Both the position numbers and the translations under genes were made by a program. A stretch of 5,353 bases of DNA from positions 1 through 5,353 of the forward strand of contig JAHIOK010000398.1 in NCBI GenBank assembly GCA_018895315.1, given 5' to 3'. Positions within the stretch are counted from its first letter, which is position 1, and each line of letters begins with the position of its first letter. Origin of the DNA: Actinomycetota bacterium (lineage in GTDB: Bacteria; Actinomycetota; Actinomycetes; Actinomycetales; Microbacteriaceae). The notes beneath the pieces were generated by a model. It was not told where the DNA came from and searched no databases. It was given only the letters and a program-made list of their open reading frames with translations. Of the stretch, positions 1 to 5,353 are shown one piece after another.

Positions 1-1177
1 CGTACAGAAGCGCGCCAAGCGTCCCGTCGGAGCACCAGACAAGGCACTCGCGAAGAAGGTGACGAAGGTCGGCATCATCGGCGCGGGCCTCATGGCCAGT
101 CAGTTCGCGCTGCTGTTCGTGCGCCGACTGCAGGTGCCCGTGCTCATCACCGATCTCGACCAGGAGCGCGTCGACAAGGGGCTCGCCTACATCCGCGACG
201 AGATCGGCAAGCTCGAGGCCAAGGGACGCGTCGACGGCGACCAGGCGAACAAGCTGCGCGGACTCATCCATGGCACGACCGACAAGACCGAGTATGCGGA
301 CTGCGACTTCGTCATCGAGGCGGTGTTCGAAGAAGTCGGCGTCAAGCAGCAGGTGTTCGGCGACATCGAGAAGATCATCGCCCCGGACGCGATCCTCGCA
401 ACGAACACCTCGTCGCTGTCGGTGGAGGAGATCGGCTCGAAGCTCGAGCATCCCGAACGGCTGGTGGGCTTCCACTTCTTCAACCCGGTCGCGGTGATGC
501 CGCTCATCGAGATCGTCAAGACCCCGGTCACCAACGATCCTGCACTGTCGACGGCGTTCGTTGTGGCGAAGGGGCTCGGCAAGAACGCCGTCCTCACGGC
601 CGATGCTCCCGGCTTCGTCGTCAATCGGCTCCTTGCAAAGGTCATGGGTGAGGCAGCGCGCGCCGTCTACGAAGGCACTCCCCTGCTGACCGTCGAGAAG
701 GCCTTCGGTCCACTCGGGCTGCCGATGACGCCGTTCCAGCTGATCGATCTCGTCGGCTGGAAGGTCGCCGCCCACGTGCAGGACACGATGGCGTCCGCCT
801 TCCCCGACCGCTTCTTCGCGTCGGAGAACTTCCACGCCCTCGCGGAGCTTCCCACCGTTGTGGAGAAAGACAAGAACGGCCGCGTCACCGGCTGGTCGAA
901 AGACGCACAGAAGGTGCTCGTCGTCGGAGACACCCCCGCCACCGAAGCCGACATTCTGCAGCGCGTTCAGGACGGCCTCGCCCAAGAGATCCACCTGATG
1001 CTCGAGGAGGGAGTCGTCCCCGAGGTGGAGGACATCGACCTCTGCTTGATCCTCGGCGCCGCATGGCCGTTCATCGACGGCGGGGCCTCTCCGTACCTCG
1101 ACCGCGAGGGCGCATCCGAGCGGGTCTTCGGCGGGACGTTCCACACGCCGAAGATCGTCGGCATCGCTTCGCGCTGA
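1..1177 (+). CDS. 3-hydroxyacyl-CoA dehydrogenase half of a FadB/FadJ-type beta-oxidation protein (5' end outside window)
   Basis: Oxidises L-3-hydroxyacyl-CoA to 3-ketoacyl-CoA with NAD+, the third step of fatty-acid beta-oxidation in the cytoplasm. Residues are counted from the GTG codon at base 59. The Rossmann loop is GIIGAGLMASQFA (5-17), with Asp32/Asp34 at the end of strand 2. The family's catalytic set is intact: Ser118 (NTSSLS), His139 (GFHFFNPV), Glu151 (LIEIV) and Asn189 (GFVVNRLL), with the same mutual spacing as in human HAD. A first 3HCDH C-terminal domain covers about 185-285 and a second, degenerate one about 300-365, ending near GGASPYLD. The reading frame stays open through base 2 with a Lys/Arg-rich linker (QKRAKRP), so GTG-59 is probably internal. 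Actinobacterial proteins of this type are about 700 aa with an N-terminal enoyl-CoA hydratase domain; that half is inferred, not seen. No signal peptide or membrane segment is visible. It converges on dxs with a 62-bp gap. A thiolase gene just upstream is likely but unseen. Confidence 0.93.
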   Translation, partial: VQKRAKRPVGAPDKALAKKVTKVGIIGAGLMASQFALLFVRRLQVPVLITDLDQERVDKGLAYIRDEIGKLEAKGRVDGDQANKLRGLIHGTTDKTEYADCDFVIEAVFEEVGVKQQVFGDIEKIIAPDAILATNTSSLSVEEIGSKLEHPERLVGFHFFNPVAVMPLIEIVKTPVTNDPALSTAFVVAKGLGKNAVLTADAPGFVVNRLLAKVMGEAARAVYEGTPLLTVEKAFGPLGLPMTPFQLIDLVGWKVAAHVQDTMASAFPDRFFASENFHALAELPTVVEKDKNGRVTGWSKDAQKVLVVGDTPATEADILQRVQDGLAQEIHLMLEEGVVPEVEDIDLCLILGAAWPFIDGGASPYLDREGASERVFGGTFHTPKIVGIASR

Positions 1178-1184
1178 TCGCGCG

Positions 1185-1228
1185 AAAACGACGAAGGGGT
1201 GGATGCCGCGGCATCCACCCCTTCGTCG
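1185..1228. terminator. Perfect 40-bp palindrome between convergent genes; likely shared terminator
   Basis: Bases 1189-1228 read identically on both strands (centre between 1208 and 1209), giving up to 20 paired bases, or about 18 with a 4-nt loop. It lies 11 nt after the stop of the dehydrogenase gene and 11 nt after the stop of dxs. In the dxs (-) direction the stem is followed by TTTT (complement of 1185-1188), a short but classical intrinsic-terminator tail. In the + direction no T-run follows, so termination of the dehydrogenase transcript would rely on the stem alone, as is common in actinobacteria. The structure is seen directly; the terminator role is inferred. Confidence 0.85.
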
Positions 1229-1239
1229 GATGAGTATGG

Positions 1240-3201
1240 CTAGCGGCCGTGCTGACCGACGTCGCTGTCGGCATCGCCGGTGATCCAGATAGGCGTCGTC
1301 TCCGGCTGGCGTGCGACCGGGATGCGGATGCCGAGCACCTGCGAGACGACGTCCTGCGCGATCTTCGAGGCGGTGAGGCCCGCATCCTCGAAGATCTGCT
1401 CACGGGTCGCGTGGTCGAGGAACTCGTCGGGCAGCCCCAACTCGTCCACTGCCGTGTCGACGCCCGACTCGCGAAGCACCTGACGCACGCGGGTGCCGAT
1501 GCCGCCGACGCGGATGCCGTCCTCGATCGTGATCACAAGGCGGTGAGCCGCGGCCAGTTCGACCACGGAGGGCTGCACGGGGACCACCCAGCGTGGATCG
1601 ATCACGGTGGCGCCGATGCCCTGCGCACGCAGTCGATCGGCGACATCCATGGCCAGATGAGCCATCGGACCGATACCGATCAGCAGCACGTCCTGCGCGT
1701 CGCTCTGCAGGAGCAGATCGACACCGTCGGGGAGACGCTCGATCGCAGGCAGTTCGGGGCTCACGCTGCCACGGGGGAAGCGGACCACGGTGGGAGCGTC
1801 ACTCACCTCGACGGCCTCGCGCAGCTCTTCGCGCAGGCGCTGAGCGTCTCGCGGCACGGCGATGCGGATGTGAGGCACGAGCTGCAGCATCGCGAGATCC
1901 CAGATGCCGTGGTGGCTCGGGCCATCCGGTCCGGTCACACCCGCGCGATCCAGCACGAACGTGACGCCTGCCTTGTGCAGCGCGACATCCATCAGCACCT
2001 GGTCGAACGCACGGTTCATGAAAGTGGCGTAGATCGCGACGACGGGGTGCAGACCGCCGAACGCAAGACCCGCCGCGGATGCGACGGCGTGCTGTTCGGC
2101 GATGCCGACGTCGTAGACGCGGTCGGGGAAGCGCTGCGCGAACGGAAGCAGACCGGTCGGTCGCAGCATGGCCGCCGTGACCGCGATGACGTCCTCGCGC
2201 GCAGCACCGATCTCGGGAAGCTCAGCCGCGAAGACCTCGGTCCACGCCGTTCCGCTTCCGGAGCCGACCGACTCGCCCGTCACCGGGTCGATGCGTCCGA
2301 CGGCATGGAACTGATCGGCTTCGTCGAGCAGAGCGGGCGCGTACCCGCGTCCTTTCTCGGTGATCGCGTGCACGATCACGGGAGCGCCGTACTCCTTCGC
2401 GAGTTCGAGCGTCTCCAGCAGCGCGCCAAGATCGTGTCCGTCGACCGGGCCCAAATATTTGATGTCGAGATTCGAATACAGCGACGCGTTGTTCACCAGT
2501 CGTGAGAGGAACCCGTGGGTCCCCCCTCGCACGCCCCGGTAGACCGCACGGGCTGCAGGGCCGAGCCTACGGAACAGCGAGTCGGATCCGCGGTGCAGGT
2601 GGCGGTACGCCTCGCCCGTGCGGATGCGGTTGAGATAGCGCGCCATGCCCCCGATGGTCGGGGCGTAGGAGCGGCCGTTGTCGTTGACGATGATGACCAG
2701 ATTGCGGTCGTTGTCGTCGGAGATGTTGTTGAGCGCCTCCCACGTCATTCCGCCGGTGAGCGCGCCGTCACCGACGACCGCGACGACATGACGATCCCGT
2801 CGCCCCGTGAGGGTGAGTGCCCGAGACACACCGTCCGCCCAGCTCAGAGAGCTCGACGCATGCGACGACTCGACGACGTCGTGCACGCTCTCGGAGCGCT
2901 GCGGATAGCCTGCGAGCCCCCCGCGCGTGCGCAGGGCGGAGAAGTCCTGACGGCCCGTGAGGAGCTTGTGGACGTACGACTGGTGGCCCGTGTCGAAGAT
3001 GATCGGATCGTTCGGCGAATCGAAGACCCGGTGCATGGCGATGGTGAGCTCGACGACGCCGAGGTTCGGACCGAGGTGACCGCCGGTCTGAGAGACATTC
3101 TCGATCAGGAACTCACGCACTTCTTGAGCGAGAGTGCCGAGCTGCTCGGTACTCAATGCGTCGAGATCCCGCGGTCCCGTGATCGACGAAAGCAGCGACA
3201 T
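1240..3201 (-). CDS. dxs: 1-deoxy-D-xylulose-5-phosphate synthase (complete, 653 aa)
   Basis: Thiamine-diphosphate enzyme that condenses pyruvate with D-glyceraldehyde 3-phosphate, releasing CO2 and forming DXP. It is the entry and flux-setting step of the MEP isoprenoid pathway, in the cytoplasm. Family landmarks appear in order: GGHLGPNLG (40-48, catalytic-region His42), TGHQ (71-74), ThDP/Mg2+ motif GDGALTGGMTWEALNN (144-159), NDNGRSYAPTIG (173-184), DGHD (254-257), catalytic Glu369 in GIAEQHAV (366-373), DRAGVTGPDGPSHHG (418-432), FPRGS (475-479) and the transketolase C-terminal segment from DPRWVVPV (535-542) to EDGIRVGGIG (560-569). All key residues are present. The start MSLLSSI is the usual DXS opening and has a strong ribosome-binding site. 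At 653 aa it is slightly longer than typical (about 620-640); the last 25-30 residues form a polar, acidic tail. The protein contains no cysteine. It lies 126 bp downstream of aconitase in the same direction, with a hairpin between, so it is probably transcribed at least partly from its own promoter. Confidence 0.97.
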   Translation of the reverse strand: MSLLSSITGPRDLDALSTEQLGTLAQEVREFLIENVSQTGGHLGPNLGVVELTIAMHRVFDSPNDPIIFDTGHQSYVHKLLTGRQDFSALRTRGGLAGYPQRSESVHDVVESSHASSSLSWADGVSRALTLTGRRDRHVVAVVGDGALTGGMTWEALNNISDDNDRNLVIIVNDNGRSYAPTIGGMARYLNRIRTGEAYRHLHRGSDSLFRRLGPAARAVYRGVRGGTHGFLSRLVNNASLYSNLDIKYLGPVDGHDLGALLETLELAKEYGAPVIVHAITEKGRGYAPALLDEADQFHAVGRIDPVTGESVGSGSGTAWTEVFAAELPEIGAAREDVIAVTAAMLRPTGLLPFAQRFPDRVYDVGIAEQHAVASAAGLAFGGLHPVVAIYATFMNRAFDQVLMDVALHKAGVTFVLDRAGVTGPDGPSHHGIWDLAMLQLVPHIRIAVPRDAQRLREELREAVEVSDAPTVVRFPRGSVSPELPAIERLPDGVDLLLQSDAQDVLLIGIGPMAHLAMDVADRLRAQGIGATVIDPRWVVPVQPSVVELAAAHRLVITIEDGIRVGGIGTRVRQVLRESGVDTAVDELGLPDEFLDHATREQIFEDAGLTASKIAQDVVSQVLGIRIPVARQPETTPIWITGDADSDVGQHGR

Positions 3202-3206
3202 CCCGT

Positions 3207-3212
3207 CTCCTT
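3207..3212 (-). promoter_or_regulatory. Ribosome-binding site of dxs
   Basis: The - strand reads AAGGAG, continuing as AAGGAGA, with 5 nt between AAGGAG and the ATG at 3201-3199. This is a near-perfect Shine-Dalgarno sequence and supports the MSLLSSI start. Confidence 0.85.
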
Positions 3213-3234
3213 CCGTGCTCCGAACAGTGCATCG

Positions 3235-3240
3235 AGTCTA
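3235..3240 (-). promoter_or_regulatory. Possible -10 element of a dxs promoter
   Basis: On the - strand TAGACT fits the TAnnnT pattern of actinobacterial housekeeping promoters and lies 33 nt before the dxs ATG, which would leave a 5' leader of roughly 25 nt. No convincing TTGAC-like -35 box is found 16-19 nt upstream; that position reads about GAACCT. Support is positional only: it lies in the short gap between the aconitase hairpin and the dxs ribosome-binding site, where a promoter would be expected. Confidence 0.3.
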
Positions 3241-3273
3241 TCCGTTGGGTCTCACGAGAGGTTCGGCGCGACC

Positions 3274-3314
3274 GAGAAGGGGCCCGGATTCAGTTCGATT
3301 CCGGGCCCCTTCTC
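3274..3314 (-). terminator. Hairpin after the aconitase stop codon; probable terminator or attenuator
   Basis: Bases 3274-3288 pair perfectly with 3300-3314 (15 bp, very GC-rich core) around an 11-nt loop at 3289-3299. It begins 13 nt after the aconitase TAA. No T-run follows on either strand, so it would be a tail-less terminator, or an RNA-end stabiliser that lets some transcripts read on into dxs. The stem is seen directly; the function is inferred from position. Confidence 0.68.
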
Positions 3315-3327
3315 ACTGACTCGCGTC

Positions 3328-5353
<2,026 letters not shown>

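Noticed and set aside
59..61. GTG at 59 as the true start of the dehydrogenase gene
   Set aside because: The same frame is open to the left edge with a linker typical of the fused FadB-type protein, and the Rossmann strand begins almost at this codon. A stand-alone short dehydrogenase cannot be fully excluded without upstream sequence.
1249..2505. A 418-codon open frame on the + strand opposite dxs
   Set aside because: It lies wholly antisense to a clear dxs. Its product is rich in Asp, His and Arg with no recognisable motif, the usual result of reading a high-GC gene on the wrong strand, and I saw no convincing ribosome-binding site.
3202..3327. A riboswitch or ThDP-sensing leader ahead of dxs
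   Set aside because: The leader after the possible promoter is only about 25 nt, and I see none of the conserved THI-box sequence; only the aconitase-end hairpin is present.

Overview
The window is ordinary chromosomal DNA from a high-GC actinobacterium, most likely Microbacteriaceae and Microbacterium-like. This is inferred from the strong G/C bias at third codon positions, the actinobacterial type of all three proteins, and a recurrent GGATGC/GCATCC hexamer. I ran no database search, so the genus is a guess.

Layout: (1) Bases 1-1177, + strand, hold the 3' part of a fadB/fadJ-type gene. The NAD-dependent 3-hydroxyacyl-CoA dehydrogenase half is complete, while the frame is still open at the left edge, where an enoyl-CoA hydratase half would be expected. 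(2) A 62-bp convergent gap holds a perfect 40-bp palindrome, probably a terminator shared with the next gene. (3) Bases 1240-3201, - strand, are a complete dxs (1-deoxy-D-xylulose-5-phosphate synthase, 653 aa) with a good Shine-Dalgarno sequence. (4) A 126-bp gap holds a 15-bp-stem hairpin just after the aconitase stop, then a possible dxs promoter. (5) Bases 3328-5353, - strand, are the C-terminal 670-odd residues of an AcnA/IRP-type aconitase, cut by the right edge.

The three genes are central metabolism. Beta-oxidation makes acetyl-CoA, aconitase works in the TCA cycle that oxidises it, and DXS commits pyruvate and glyceraldehyde-3-phosphate to isoprenoids. Their adjacency is probably conserved actinobacterial gene order rather than one regulated pathway: aconitase and dxs point the same way but are separated by a hairpin, and the dehydrogenase gene runs towards them on the opposite strand.

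I found no mobile element, CRISPR array, RNA gene, phage remnant or defence-like system, and no evidence of an undescribed system. The points worth a second look are modest: a histidine-rich insert in the aconitase just ahead of its first Fe-S cysteine, a DXS with no cysteine at all, a cluster of AT-rich codons in dxs, an over-represented hexamer, and the two intergenic hairpins.
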